DNA from: Bacillus amyloliquefaciens DSM 7 = ATCC 23350
GTDB lineage: Bacteria > Bacillota > Bacilli > Bacillales > Bacillaceae
Reading direction: 5' to 3'
Assembly: GCF_000196735.1 (NCBI RefSeq)
Contig: NC_014551.1
Span: forward strand, 487,501-551,500
DNA length: 64,000 bases
The notes beneath the pieces were generated by a model, which was not told the DNA's origin, searched no databases, and worked only from the letters and a program-made list of their open reading frames with translations. The position numbers and the translations under genes are program-made. Of this stretch, positions 24,372 through 32,949 are shown in pieces (the stretch's first letter is position 1; each line of letters opens with the position of its first letter).

Positions 24372-25421
24372 TTATAAAGTCGAAATATCAATAACGAAAC
24401 GGTAGCGGACATCGCTTTGGAGAACCCGTTCGTACGCTTCGTCGACTTGATTGGCCGGAATCACTTCAATTTTAGGAGCAATGCCGTGCTCAGCGGCGAA
24501 ATCAAGCATCTCCTGAGTCTGCGGAATACCGCCGACAAGTGAACCCGCAATGCTGCGGCGGCCCGTGATTAAGGAGAATACACTGTATGAGTCCGGATTA
24601 GCAGGCGCTCCTACATTTACTAATGTACCGTCAATGCGAAGCAGGGATAAGTAGGCATCTACGTCAAGGTTCGCGGACACCGTATTTAAAATGAGATCAA
24701 AACGTCCGGCCAGCTCAGTGAATGTATCCGGATTGCCTGTCGCAAAGTAATGATCGGCTCCAAATTCAAGAGCTTCGTCCTTTTTATTCATTGAGCGGCT
24801 GAGGACGGTGACCTCTGCGCCTAAAGCGTGCGCGAATTGAACGGCTAAGTGTCCGAGGCCGCCCATTCCGACAATCGCCACTTTTTTGCCGGGACCGGCA
24901 TTCCAGTGTTTCAGCGGGGAATATGTGGTAATACCGGCGCACAGCAGCGGGCTGGCAGCATCCAATTCCAGCTGATCCGGAATCCGGACAACGAATCTTT
25001 CAGTGACAACTATTTTCTGGCTGTAGCCGCCGTACGTAGGATTTCCTTCGTAGTCCAGGTTATTATAAGTCTGAACAACACCTTTTGTGCAATATTGTTC
25101 GTCACCGTTGAGGCAGTATTCACACTCTCCGCAGGAGTCTACAAAACAGCCGACACCCACGCGGTCGCCGACGGCAAATTTGGTGACTTTTTCGCCCACG
25201 GCTTCTACAACACCGGCAATTTCATGCCCGGGAACCATCGGAAAAATTCCGCCGCCCCATTCATCGAATGCACTGTGGATGTCTGAATGACAAATGCCGC
25301 TGTACTTAATGTCAATCAGGATATCGTGCGGCCGTAATGCTCTTCTCTCAATCGTCGTCCGTTCAAATGCAGCTTTTGCATGCGGAGCGCTTAACACACG
25401 AGTTGGATGATTATTGCACAT
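24372..25421 (-). CDS. adhA: NADP-dependent zinc alcohol dehydrogenase AdhA
   Basis: 349 residues of the zinc medium-chain dehydrogenase family: catalytic zinc ligands in SGICHSDIH and GHEIAGVV, structural zinc site [14 protein letters not shown], and Rossmann motif [12 protein letters not shown]. It matches B. subtilis AdhA, which with its regulator AdhR responds to formaldehyde and methylglyoxal and removes reactive aldehydes. It is divergent from adhR, and its promoter has the 19-bp spacer needed for MerR-type activation. Terminates in the shared hairpin. Confidence 0.93.
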   Translation of the reverse strand: MCNNHPTRVLSAPHAKAAFERTTIERRALRPHDILIDIKYSGICHSDIHSAFDEWGGGIFPMVPGHEIAGVVEAVGEKVTKFAVGDRVGVGCFVDSCGECEYCLNGDEQYCTKGVVQTYNNLDYEGNPTYGGYSQKIVVTERFVVRIPDQLELDAASPLLCAGITTYSPLKHWNAGPGKKVAIVGMGGLGHLAVQFAHALGAEVTVLSRSMNKKDEALEFGADHYFATGNPDTFTELAGRFDLILNTVSANLDVDAYLSLLRIDGTLVNVGAPANPDSYSVFSLITGRRSIAGSLVGGIPQTQEMLDFAAEHGIAPKIEVIPANQVDEAYERVLQSDVRYRFVIDISTL

Positions 25422-25469
25422 GGTTATCTTCCTTTCCGAAATAAAGTGGTGAATCCTCTTTTCAATTTT

Positions 25470-25500
25470 ACTTTAAATGTTAAAGCGGACTTTAAGTCAA
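25470..25500 (-). promoter_or_regulatory. AdhR-controlled adhA promoter
   Basis: On the minus strand, -35 TTGACT (25500-25495) and -10 TAAAGT (25475-25470) are 19 bp apart, with the dyad TTAAAGTCCGCTTTAA in the spacer. An over-long spacer with a centred dyad is the hallmark of MerR-family activation. Confidence 0.85.
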
Positions 25501-25587
25501 GGCATTTGGTTTATTTTTTTATGAAATGATATTCTATAATGGCACGCTTATGAAAGGTATGATAGATGAAGGATGGGTGGTAAGAAC

Positions 25588-25992
25588 ATGAAGATTGCAC
25601 AAGCTGCAAAGCAGGTTGAGTTATCAACCGCGACGCTTAGGTATTATGAAAGCATAGGACTGATCCCTCCGGTAAAGCGCAATGGAAGCGGCATCCGCGA
25701 TTATGATGAAAATGATGTGAATTGGATTCAATTTATAAAATGCATGAGAAGTGCCGGCCTGTCGATTGAGGCGCTGATTGAATATACCGCTTTATTTACT
25801 GAAGGAGCCGATCATACGATTGAACCCCGAAAAAACATTCTTATAAATGAAAGAAAAAGGCTGAAGGAGAAACAGAGAGAAATTGGTGAAACCATAAATA
25901 GGTTAAACAAGAAGATTGAAGACTACGAAGACATACTTGAAAATGAAGCGAAACTAAAGGGCAGCTTGAAAGCTGAATGTATTTCTGAGTGA
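25588..25992 (+). CDS. adhR: MerR-family regulator AdhR
   Basis: 134 residues: N-terminal MerR helix-turn-helix and wing (KIAQAAKQVELSTATLRYYESIGLIPP, DYDENDVNWIQFIKCMRSAGLSIEALIEY), followed by the dimerising coiled coil (about 85-120). In B. subtilis AdhR activates adhA by thiol alkylation of its single conserved Cys by aldehydes; here the matching Cys is in FIKCMRS. The start at 25588 has GGTGG/GGATGG upstream. Divergent from its target. Confidence 0.92.
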   Translation: MKIAQAAKQVELSTATLRYYESIGLIPPVKRNGSGIRDYDENDVNWIQFIKCMRSAGLSIEALIEYTALFTEGADHTIEPRKNILINERKRLKEKQREIGETINRLNKKIEDYEDILENEAKLKGSLKAECISE

Positions 25993-26026
25993 AGAAGATG
26001 ACCTGAGCGCCGGCCGCAAGAAATGT

Positions 26027-26053
26027 ACCAAGGGAACAAGCCTTGGTTTTTTT
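26027..26053 (+). terminator. adhR terminator
   Basis: 7-bp stem ACCAAGG/CCTTGGT, 7-base loop, seven T. Confidence 0.88.
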
Positions 26054-26243
26054 ATTTTCTGCTGACTTTATCCGCATCTTTTTGGGAAAATATAAAAAAC
26101 CCACAATAGAGAGAAATGAATCTAATTTAATCTTTATTTATCCTTTTTTCAGCTTGACTTTTTCACTGCAGACTTTTAAAGTGTGAAATGTTGCTTAGAC
26201 TGTGATTAGCGACTTTAATGCTGAAAAGAGGTGGTTTACCCAG

Positions 26244-27533
26244 ATGAACAATAATAAGAACCCTTGGGCTTTATTGCCATTAGTTTTATTCGTAGGGCTT
26301 TTTGTCGGCTCTGGTCTGGTGACCGGAGATTTTTATAAATTGCCGATCTTGATTGCCGCGATCATTGCATCAGCTTTTGCGCTGTTATTTAACCGCAAGA
26401 AATCGCTCAATCAAAAAATAGAATGGTTTGCTTCCGGTGCGGGACATCCTGATATTATCATTATGGTGATGATTTTTATATTGGCAGGTGCCTTTGCTTC
26501 AGCGGCTGAAGCGATGGGTGCGGTGCATTCAACTGTCAATCTTGCTTTGAGCATTATTCCGCAGCAGTTTTTGCTGCCGGGGCTGTTCATCATTTCTTGT
26601 TTCATTTCTATATCGATGGGAACATCAATGGGAACGATTGCGGCGGTTGCCCCGATCAGCGCCGGTTTGAGCGGAGAGCTAGGCATCCCAGGCGCGATTA
26701 CGATGGCGGCCGTCGTCGGCGGAGCTATGTTTGGAGATAATCTATCCTTTATTTCCGATACGACCATTGCGTCAGTCCGGACGCAAAAAACACAAATGAG
26801 AGATAAATTTAAAACGAACTTTCTGATTGTTTTGCCCGCTGCCATTGTCACTGTTATTATCCTATTTTTTATTCCGGCAGGCCACGCAGGCCATGCGGGC
26901 GCTGAATCTTACAGCTGGATCAAAGTGCTTCCTTATGTCGCCGTGTTAGTCTTTGCGTTAATCGGTTTTAACGTAATGGCTGTCATATTCGGCGGATTGG
27001 TTTTAACGGGAATCATCGGATTAGCGGGCGGCAGCCTGACGTTTGCATCTTATTTTAAGGCGATTACGGATGGAATTGCCGGAATGTCCGACCTTATCAT
27101 CCTGTCCATGCTGATCGGCGGAATGGTCGGCGTTATGAAACAAAACGGCGGGATCGACTTTTTACTGGAGTTCATTACGAAACGAATCCGTTCGAAAAAA
27201 GGCGCTGAAGCCGGCATTGCCGGTCTGGTCAGCGTGACGAATCTGGCTGCGGCCAATAATACGATCTCGATTATCGCAGCCGGGCCGATTGCAAAGAATA
27301 TCGCTGATGAATTTAAGATCGACAACAGAAAATCGGCAAGTATTCTGGATATCTTTTCGTGCATGGTACAAGGGCTCATTCCTTACGGCGCGCAGCTGTT
27401 ATCGGCCGGGAAATTCGGGAATATTTCACCCGTCAGCATCCTGCCGTACTCTTTCTATCCCGTTCTCATCGGAATCTGCGGCATTATCGCCATTATGTTT
27501 GGCTTGCCGAAGTTTACAAGAAATACGAAATAA
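26244..27533 (+). CDS. NhaC-family Na+/H+ antiporter
   Basis: 429 residues, 11-12 hydrophobic segments. NhaC features: SMGTSMGTIAAVAPI in a re-entrant region, GAMFGDNLSFISDTTIAS (conserved GDN and DT pairs), and SVTNLAAANNTISIIAAGPI. Members exchange Na+ for H+, or malate-Na+ for lactate-H+ (MleN), at the cytoplasmic membrane. No mleA-like gene is next to it, so plain cation exchange or amino-acid exchange is open. The start at MNNNKN has AAGAGGTGG; the 26202 start does not. Confidence 0.85.
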   Translation: MNNNKNPWALLPLVLFVGLFVGSGLVTGDFYKLPILIAAIIASAFALLFNRKKSLNQKIEWFASGAGHPDIIIMVMIFILAGAFASAAEAMGAVHSTVNLALSIIPQQFLLPGLFIISCFISISMGTSMGTIAAVAPISAGLSGELGIPGAITMAAVVGGAMFGDNLSFISDTTIASVRTQKTQMRDKFKTNFLIVLPAAIVTVIILFFIPAGHAGHAGAESYSWIKVLPYVAVLVFALIGFNVMAVIFGGLVLTGIIGLAGGSLTFASYFKAITDGIAGMSDLIILSMLIGGMVGVMKQNGGIDFLLEFITKRIRSKKGAEAGIAGLVSVTNLAAANNTISIIAAGPIAKNIADEFKIDNRKSASILDIFSCMVQGLIPYGAQLLSAGKFGNISPVSILPYSFYPVLIGICGIIAIMFGLPKFTRNTK

Positions 27534-27559
27534 AAAAGGCGTCGAATGGCGCCTTTTTT
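27532..27559. terminator. Bidirectional terminator
   Basis: AAAAAAGGCG/CGCCTTTTTT stem between convergent genes. Confidence 0.9.
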
Positions 27560-27562
27560 ATT

Positions 27563-28945
27563 TCATGTCAGCCAGGCATGTTTCAAAAGCTGAATGCCCT
27601 GCGCGATCTGATCAGTATCAAGATGGGCGAACCCTAACTTTATGATCGGCGGTTCAGGCTTTCCGGAAACGAAATAGATGGCGGTAGGGTATACCTTCAC
27701 CCCGTACTGAAAAGCGCGCTCGATTAATGTTTCTTCTGAATAGTTCAGGTGAACTCTCACCAATATATACAACCCCGACTGCTCGCCGATGATCGTCACA
27801 TGATCGCCGAACTGCTGCTTGATATGTGAAATCAAATGCTGCATTTTGCGCTTGTAGACAGTGCGCATGCGTTTAATATGGCGGGTCCACTCACCAGCCT
27901 TCATCAATTCAGCCATGGCCAGCTGGTTAAGCGAAGAAGCGGTGCTTTCAAAATAAAGAAACCGTTTTTTATACCGGTGTAAAATGCGCTGCGGCAAAAC
28001 CATATAGCTAATGCGGATGCCCGGAAGAAAGGATTTTGAGAAATTCCCTAAGTAAATCACGCGGTCTGATTGAATGGAGGCAAGAGCGGGAAACGGCTGC
28101 TGCGTATAACGGTATTCACTGTCATAATCATCTTCAAGAATATATCCTTCTCTTTTATTCACCCAATTGATCAGTGTCTGGCGCTGCTGAATGGACATGC
28201 TTACGCCGTAAGGGCTGTGATGGGAAGGGGTCACATAGATTAATTTTTCTTTCATTGCATGTAATTGAGAAAAATCTGCTCCGTTTTCATAGACAGGCAT
28301 CGTTTCAAGTGACAGCCCATGAAATTGAAATGCCTCTCTGGCACCGTCAAACCCCGGGTTTTCAACGATAATTCCGGAAAAATCTTCTTTCAGAATCCGG
28401 CTGAGATAAATCAGCATTTGCTGTGTGCTGCTGCCGATGATAATGGAATCCGCATCTGTTTTCACCCCGCGGGATTCCAAGAGATAAGCGGCAATTTGTT
28501 CACGCAGGCCCAACTCGCCGAATGGGTCACCGTACAGGAAGCTTTTCTTTGATGTCAAAACGTGATTGTATAATTTTCTCCATGTTTTCAGAGGGAAATG
28601 CTTTTGATCGACGGCTCCGGCGCGAAAATCAACCGAGACCGGCTGCGGCGATTCTGTTTTCTCAGCTTGAACAATATCATTTTCTTTTTGAAATAAAGAG
28701 GGTTCTATTTCGTTTGCAAAATATCCTTTGCGCGTTTCGCCGCGAATGTATCCCTCCGCTAAAAGGAGATCATAGGCCATCAGCGTTGTATTGCGGCTTA
28801 CCAGCAGGGAATCCGCCAGCTCCCGAATGGATGGCAGCCGCTCATTTGTCTGGATATTTCCCTGTTCAATCAATGTCTTAAATTGCTCGTAAATTTGTTT
28901 ATATTTCGGGGCGTCGCTTCTGAAAGCGAAAATTATATTTTTCAT
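27563..28945 (-). CDS. MocR-type regulator divergent from a PaiB-like gene
   Basis: 460 residues: GntR winged helix (KYKQIYEQFKTLIEQGNI, LPSIRELADSLLVSRNTTLMAYDLL) and an aminotransferase domain with PLP-binding ILEDDYDSEYRY and NFSKSFLPGIRISYM (PLP lysine). It faces the PaiB-like gene at 29064; the 118-bp gap carries the 36-bp repeat that also occurs at 20896. It probably regulates that partner in response to an amine or PLP-linked ligand. Ribosome site GAGGAGAA. Confidence 0.87.
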   Translation of the reverse strand: MKNIIFAFRSDAPKYKQIYEQFKTLIEQGNIQTNERLPSIRELADSLLVSRNTTLMAYDLLLAEGYIRGETRKGYFANEIEPSLFQKENDIVQAEKTESPQPVSVDFRAGAVDQKHFPLKTWRKLYNHVLTSKKSFLYGDPFGELGLREQIAAYLLESRGVKTDADSIIIGSSTQQMLIYLSRILKEDFSGIIVENPGFDGAREAFQFHGLSLETMPVYENGADFSQLHAMKEKLIYVTPSHHSPYGVSMSIQQRQTLINWVNKREGYILEDDYDSEYRYTQQPFPALASIQSDRVIYLGNFSKSFLPGIRISYMVLPQRILHRYKKRFLYFESTASSLNQLAMAELMKAGEWTRHIKRMRTVYKRKMQHLISHIKQQFGDHVTIIGEQSGLYILVRVHLNYSEETLIERAFQYGVKVYPTAIYFVSGKPEPPIIKLGFAHLDTDQIAQGIQLLKHAWLT

Positions 28946-28971
28946 CAGATGTTCTCCTCTGACATGTATAT

Positions 28972-29007
28972 TTATCTGAATCTGTACCTTTTTAAATGTC
29001 AGTCGAT
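28972..29007. repeat. 36-bp repeat, copy 2 of 2, in a divergent control region
   Basis: Differs from 20896-20931 at 2 of 36 positions. It contains CTGTACCTTTTTAAATGTCAG and sits between the two divergent starts, where a MocR operator would be expected. Confidence 0.7.
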
Positions 29008-29063
29008 ACCTTATTATAGCGGAAAGCGCTTTATTAAATCCATGTTCAGAGAGGAGAATGTTT

Positions 29064-29684
29064 ATGTATATCCCCGCTCCATTTCAGCTTAGTGAAGCTG
29101 ATGCGAGTAATGTCATCAAAGAGTATGGTTTCGCAACATTGTTTTCAACGGCAGGGGGCATGCCATACGCAACCCACCTGCCATTGATGATGAGCAAGGA
29201 TAACCATTACTTGTACGGTCATTTTGCACTGCCGAACCCGCAATGGAAAGAGATTGAAGGCCAAAGCGTGTTAGCCGTTTTTCAAGGGCCTCATTGTTAT
29301 ATCTCGCCCAAATGGTATGAGACGAATCAGGATGTTCCTACATGGAATTACGTGGCGGTTTATGTTTACGGAGAGGCGGAGCTTTTAGATAATGAAGAAA
29401 CCGTGCATTCGATGAGTGATCTCGTATTGAAATACGAAAGCCCCGACAGCCCGTATAAATTAGAGGATATCGATGCGAAATTGCTGGCAGGCTTGAACAA
29501 AGGGGTAAAAGGCTTTAAAATCAAAATCAGCAAAATAGAGGGGAAAGCAAAGCTGAGCCAAAATCAATCAGCCGCAAGACAAGAGCTGGTCGTACAACAG
29601 CTCAAACAGATTCCTCATACAAATGAACAGCTCATTTCCGGTCTGATGGAAGAAAACATCAAACGGATTGCTGAAAAAAACTGA
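29064..29684 (+). CDS. PaiB-family FMN-binding protein
   Basis: 206 residues beginning MYIPAPFQLSEADAS, with the family pattern FATLFSTAGGMPYATHLPLM, YGHFALPNPQWKEI and GPHCYISPKWYE...PTWNYVAVYVYG. PaiB proteins have a flavin-reductase-like split barrel that binds FMN; in B. subtilis PaiB was linked to repression of sporulation and degradative enzymes. Start moved to 29064 because GAGGAG lies 7 bases before it and only 1 base before the ATG at 29058. Divergent from the MocR gene. Confidence 0.88.
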   Translation: MYIPAPFQLSEADASNVIKEYGFATLFSTAGGMPYATHLPLMMSKDNHYLYGHFALPNPQWKEIEGQSVLAVFQGPHCYISPKWYETNQDVPTWNYVAVYVYGEAELLDNEETVHSMSDLVLKYESPDSPYKLEDIDAKLLAGLNKGVKGFKIKISKIEGKAKLSQNQSAARQELVVQQLKQIPHTNEQLISGLMEENIKRIAEKN

Positions 29685-29698
29685 AACGAAACACAAAA

Positions 29699-29727
29699 AC
29701 ATACCGGCAGAATGCGGTATGTTTTTT
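29699..29727 (+). terminator. Terminator of the PaiB-like gene
   Basis: 8-bp stem ACATACCG/CGGTATGT and six T. Confidence 0.9.
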
Positions 29728-29811
29728 CTGGTTATCAAGCTTTTCTCGGGATGAATAACGATTCAAACAGGAACCGCATGAAGCAAAATTTTTCATGAAG
29801 AATACACCAAA

Positions 29812-29845
29812 AATAAGCTGTCAGCTTGGTCCCTGACGGCTTATT
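29812..29845 (-). terminator. ydeR terminator
   Basis: AATAAGC-GTCAG/CTGAC-GCTTATT imperfect 12-bp stem; T-rich on the minus strand. Confidence 0.75.
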
Positions 29846-29857
29846 CTTGGCGAAAGA

Positions 29858-31048
29858 CTATTTCTCGGTGGCGAAATAAAGCAAAGCGATGACCGGAAAA
29901 GTGATTCCGATCCATAATGTGATACTCCACCCGCCTGAAGCGTATGCCCATCCGCCGATTGATGATCCTATAGCGCCGCCCAGAAAGAAAATTGCCATAA
30001 ATAATCCGTTTAATCGACTGCGGACTTCAGGCCCCAACGAAAAAATTGAACGTTGACTGAGTACGAGATTGGCTGATACACCCACATCTAACAGAATAGC
30101 TGCCGCCACTAGAACTGCTATTCCGACGGGGGAGCTGCTCTGAATCATGAGCGGCAGTAATAAAGAAACGATGACAGCACCGAGAGCGATTCCGGTGGCA
30201 AGCCGGGTCAAGCCGCGATCAGCCAGACGGCCGCCTATCGGTGCAGCGGCTGCACCCGCAATGCCCGCTAATGCATATAGCGCTATTGCCTTCTGAGAAA
30301 AATGAAAAGCAGGACCGGACAATAATAAAGGTACAGTCGTCCAGAACAAACTGAAAGCTCCAAATACAAACGCATGATAAATGGCACGGCGGCGTAAGAC
30401 CGGAGTCGTGCGCAGCAGCTTCCACATTGAACCGAGTAAGACGTTATAGTTTGTGTTTGCTGTTGGTTTTCTGGCAGGAAGCACTTTTGATAACACGATT
30501 GCCAAAACAACACTTAACGCGGCGGATAAAGCAAATATTGCATTCCACCCCCAAATATCCGCGACCAGACTGGATATCGGACGGGACAGCATAATACCGA
30601 GCAGCAGGCCGCTCATCACATTGCCGACAACCCGGCCGCGTGCAGCGTCTGGTGCAAGATATGATGCAAACGGAACAAGCACTTGGGCTGCGATCGATCC
30701 CAATCCGATGAAAAACGCAGCGGCTAAAAACAGTGTTCCATGCTTCACAAATGCTGTCAGTGTCAAAGCGGCTGCGCTTAGAAGGAGCGATACAACGACA
30801 AGTTTTTTATTTTCGATAATATCTCCCAAAGGGACGAGAAACAGTAATCCGGCAACGTATCCAATTTGGGTTAGTGTGACAATCAATCCAGCACTGCTGG
30901 GTGAAAGCCCAATTGCCGCACTAATGGATCCTGCCAAGGGCTGCGCATAATAAAGATTAGCGACAATGATACCGCATGCAGTCGCGAGAAGAAGGGTTAA
31001 ACCAGATGAAATCCTCTGATCTGCTGTTTGTTTGTTTTCTTTAGCCAT
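29858..31048 (-). CDS. ydeR: MFS efflux transporter YdeR
   Basis: 396 residues, 12 hydrophobic segments, MFS signatures [14 protein letters not shown] and [13 protein letters not shown]. Matches B. subtilis YdeR, paired with the TetR protein YdeS as here. Probably proton-driven export of a drug-like compound; substrate not known. The promoter region holds three TetR-type palindromes. Ribosome site AAGGAG. Confidence 0.88.
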   Translation of the reverse strand: MAKENKQTADQRISSGLTLLLATACGIIVANLYYAQPLAGSISAAIGLSPSSAGLIVTLTQIGYVAGLLFLVPLGDIIENKKLVVVSLLLSAAALTLTAFVKHGTLFLAAAFFIGLGSIAAQVLVPFASYLAPDAARGRVVGNVMSGLLLGIMLSRPISSLVADIWGWNAIFALSAALSVVLAIVLSKVLPARKPTANTNYNVLLGSMWKLLRTTPVLRRRAIYHAFVFGAFSLFWTTVPLLLSGPAFHFSQKAIALYALAGIAGAAAAPIGGRLADRGLTRLATGIALGAVIVSLLLPLMIQSSSPVGIAVLVAAAILLDVGVSANLVLSQRSIFSLGPEVRSRLNGLFMAIFFLGGAIGSSIGGWAYASGGWSITLWIGITFPVIALLYFATEK

Positions 31049-31150
31049 AAAAATGAACTCCTTTTTAAGTGGTTTTTATGATACTTGATAAATGATTTGC
31101 TGATTCATCTCCTTTACGCGTTTCATTAAGACTTCCTCAGGTTATTTTAT

Positions 31151-31263
31151 AAACTAAACGTTTAGTTTTAATTATAAGCAAATGATATACTGAACGTTCA
31201 GTTTTGTAAATAGGTTTCTGTTTTATTTTTTTAATCATGTTACGTATACTGAACGTATCGTTT
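31151..31263. promoter_or_regulatory. TetR-type operators of ydeR/ydeS
   Basis: Perfect palindrome AAACTAAACGTTTAGTTT (31151-31168), second perfect palindrome ACTGAACGTTCAGT (31189-31202), and a half-conserved third copy ACTGAACGTATCGTTT (31248-31263). All share the ACTNAACGTTNAGT plan. The first two would shut ydeR; the third lies over the ydeS start region and fits autorepression. Confidence 0.82.
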
Positions 31264-31287
31264 ATATTTGGGGAAGGAATGATTTAT

Positions 31288-31866
31288 GTGCAGAGTAAAC
31301 GAGGGCGGCCGCGCGATGAAGGAACACATAAGGCGATTCTTTCTGCAGCCTATGACCTATTATTGGAAAAAGGCTTTGACGCGGTGACCGTCGATAAAAT
31401 TGCAGAGCGTGCAAAAGTGAGTAAGGCGACGATTTATAAATGGTGGTCAAACAAGGCTGCCGTTATCATGGACAGCTTTCTTTCGACCGCTACGGACAGA
31501 CTGCCTGTGCCCGATACAGGGTCAACAGTGCAAGATATATTGACCCACGCCACGAATTTAGCAAGGTTTTTGACAAGCCGGGAAGGAACCGTTATTAAGG
31601 AATTAATAGGTGCGGGACAGCTGGATGCAAAATTGGCGGAAGAATATCGCACGAGATTTTTCCAGCCCCGCCGCCTCCAAGCGAAAGGCCTTCTGGAAAA
31701 GGGAATTCAGCAAGGTGAATTAAGAGAGAATCTTGATATTGAAGTAAGCATCGATCTCATTTACGGACCGATTTTCTACCGTCTGCTGATAACAGGTGAT
31801 GAGGTGAATGATTCCTATGTGCATGATTTGGTGATGAATGCGTTTAAGGGAGTTCAAGCTACTTGA
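31288..31866 (+). CDS. ydeS: TetR-family repressor YdeS
   Basis: 192 residues from GTG 31288: AAGGA ends 9 bases before it, while the ATG at 31279 touches the ribosome site. TetR DNA-binding domain: RGRPRDEGTHKAILSAAYDLLLEKGFDAVTVDKI split by AERAKVSKATIYKWWSNK. The C-terminal part is the ligand and dimer domain. It matches B. subtilis YdeS and should repress ydeR and itself through the three palindromes until an unknown inducer binds. Confidence 0.87.
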   Translation: MQSKRGRPRDEGTHKAILSAAYDLLLEKGFDAVTVDKIAERAKVSKATIYKWWSNKAAVIMDSFLSTATDRLPVPDTGSTVQDILTHATNLARFLTSREGTVIKELIGAGQLDAKLAEEYRTRFFQPRRLQAKGLLEKGIQQGELRENLDIEVSIDLIYGPIFYRLLITGDEVNDSYVHDLVMNAFKGVQAT

Positions 31867-31900
31867 ATAATCGCTTGGTGCCTATGGGGCAGAAAATAAT

Positions 31901-31935
31901 AAAAAGGCCGAACAAGTTCATTGTTCGGCTTTTTC
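31901..31935. terminator. Bidirectional terminator
   Basis: AAAAAGGCCGAACAA/TTGTTCGGCTTTTT stem; it overlaps the last codons of the convergent ydfC. Confidence 0.9.
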
Positions 31936-32802
31936 TGATTTATTTGCAAACCGCCGGGCGGCTGCCACGCAAGCGATAACGCCGACATTCACCGCTGCAA
32001 GTCCCCATCCTACTTTTTCGTGCAGAATCATAGCGGCCAGTAACAGTCCGAAGAAAGGCTGCAGCAGCTGCAGCTGTCCGACCGCCGCGATACCGCCTTG
32101 GGCGAGTCCCCGATACCAGAATACGAACCCGATCAGCATGCTGAATAAGGACACATATGCAAGACTTAGCAGTGCAGGCGCGCCGATGTTTGACCATGAG
32201 TGCGGAATAAAGCAGACAGACAGTATGAACATAAGGGGAAGCGATAAAACGAGTGCCCAAGAGATCACCTGCCAGTTGCCCAGCCGCCGGGAGAGACGGG
32301 CGCCTTCGGCATAACCGAGACCGCATACGATAATCGAAGCGATCATGTACGTATCACCGAGAGGAGAGGATTCTCCTCCTTGAAGCAGAGCATAACCGGC
32401 TACGAGGATGCTGCCGGCAGCCGAGAAAATCCAAAAGACCGGACTGGGCCGTTCGCCTCCGCGCAGTACGCCGAAGATCGCCGTCGCAAGCGGGAGAAGC
32501 CCAATGTAGACAATGGCATGTGCGGAAGTGACATACTGAAGCGCTAAGGCTGTAAGCAGCGGGAAACCGATTACGACTCCGACCGCTACTGTTAGTAGTG
32601 AGATGATGTCGCTTTTGGCCGGGCGTTTCTCCTTAAAGATGAGGAGCAGAGCGCCTGCCAATATACCGGCTATCGCGGCGCGGCATACAGTGAGAAATAC
32701 CGGATCAAAGTCCGCTACAGCCAAGCGGGTCGCAGGAAGCGAACCGCTGAAAATAAGCACGCCGATAAATCCGTTGATCCAGCCGTTTGCGGCTTTGTTC
32801 AT
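31918..32802 (-). CDS. ydfC: EamA-family drug/metabolite transporter YdfC
   Basis: 294 residues, ten hydrophobic segments in two EamA repeats (TVCRAAIAGILAGALLL in the first, LSLAYVSLFSMLIGFVFWYRGL in the second). Matches B. subtilis YdfC, divergent from the MocR protein YdfD as here. Likely exports an amino acid or related compound sensed by YdfD. Start at MNKAANG with GGAGTG. Confidence 0.87.
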   Translation of the reverse strand: MNKAANGWINGFIGVLIFSGSLPATRLAVADFDPVFLTVCRAAIAGILAGALLLIFKEKRPAKSDIISLLTVAVGVVIGFPLLTALALQYVTSAHAIVYIGLLPLATAIFGVLRGGERPSPVFWIFSAAGSILVAGYALLQGGESSPLGDTYMIASIIVCGLGYAEGARLSRRLGNWQVISWALVLSLPLMFILSVCFIPHSWSNIGAPALLSLAYVSLFSMLIGFVFWYRGLAQGGIAAVGQLQLLQPFFGLLLAAMILHEKVGWGLAAVNVGVIACVAAARRFANKSEKAEQ

Positions 32803-32863
32803 TTTCAATCACTCCAACATAAAATTTGCTTTATCCGGTTTGTGTTTCTAAATCGATTTTCAA

Positions 32864-32911
32864 AGTTTATAATGACTATAAACTGAAATTGGCCTTATAC
32901 AAATGGCCAGT
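32864..32911. promoter_or_regulatory. Palindromes between ydfC and ydfD
   Basis: AGTTTATA-ATGAC-TATAAACT (32864-32884) is a perfect dyad, followed by TTGGCC...GGCCAG (32889-32911). They lie between the divergent starts, probably the YdfD operator and promoter zone. Confidence 0.5.
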
Positions 32912-32949
32912 TTTTATAAAAAGAAGAATGCCAGTTTGGGGGAGGCAGA

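Noticed and set aside
24849..25286. 145-codon frame on the plus strand
   Set aside because: Antisense shadow of adhA, which has full zinc-dehydrogenase motifs.
32603..32851. Plus-strand frame within ydfC
   Set aside because: Shadow of a well-supported transporter gene.
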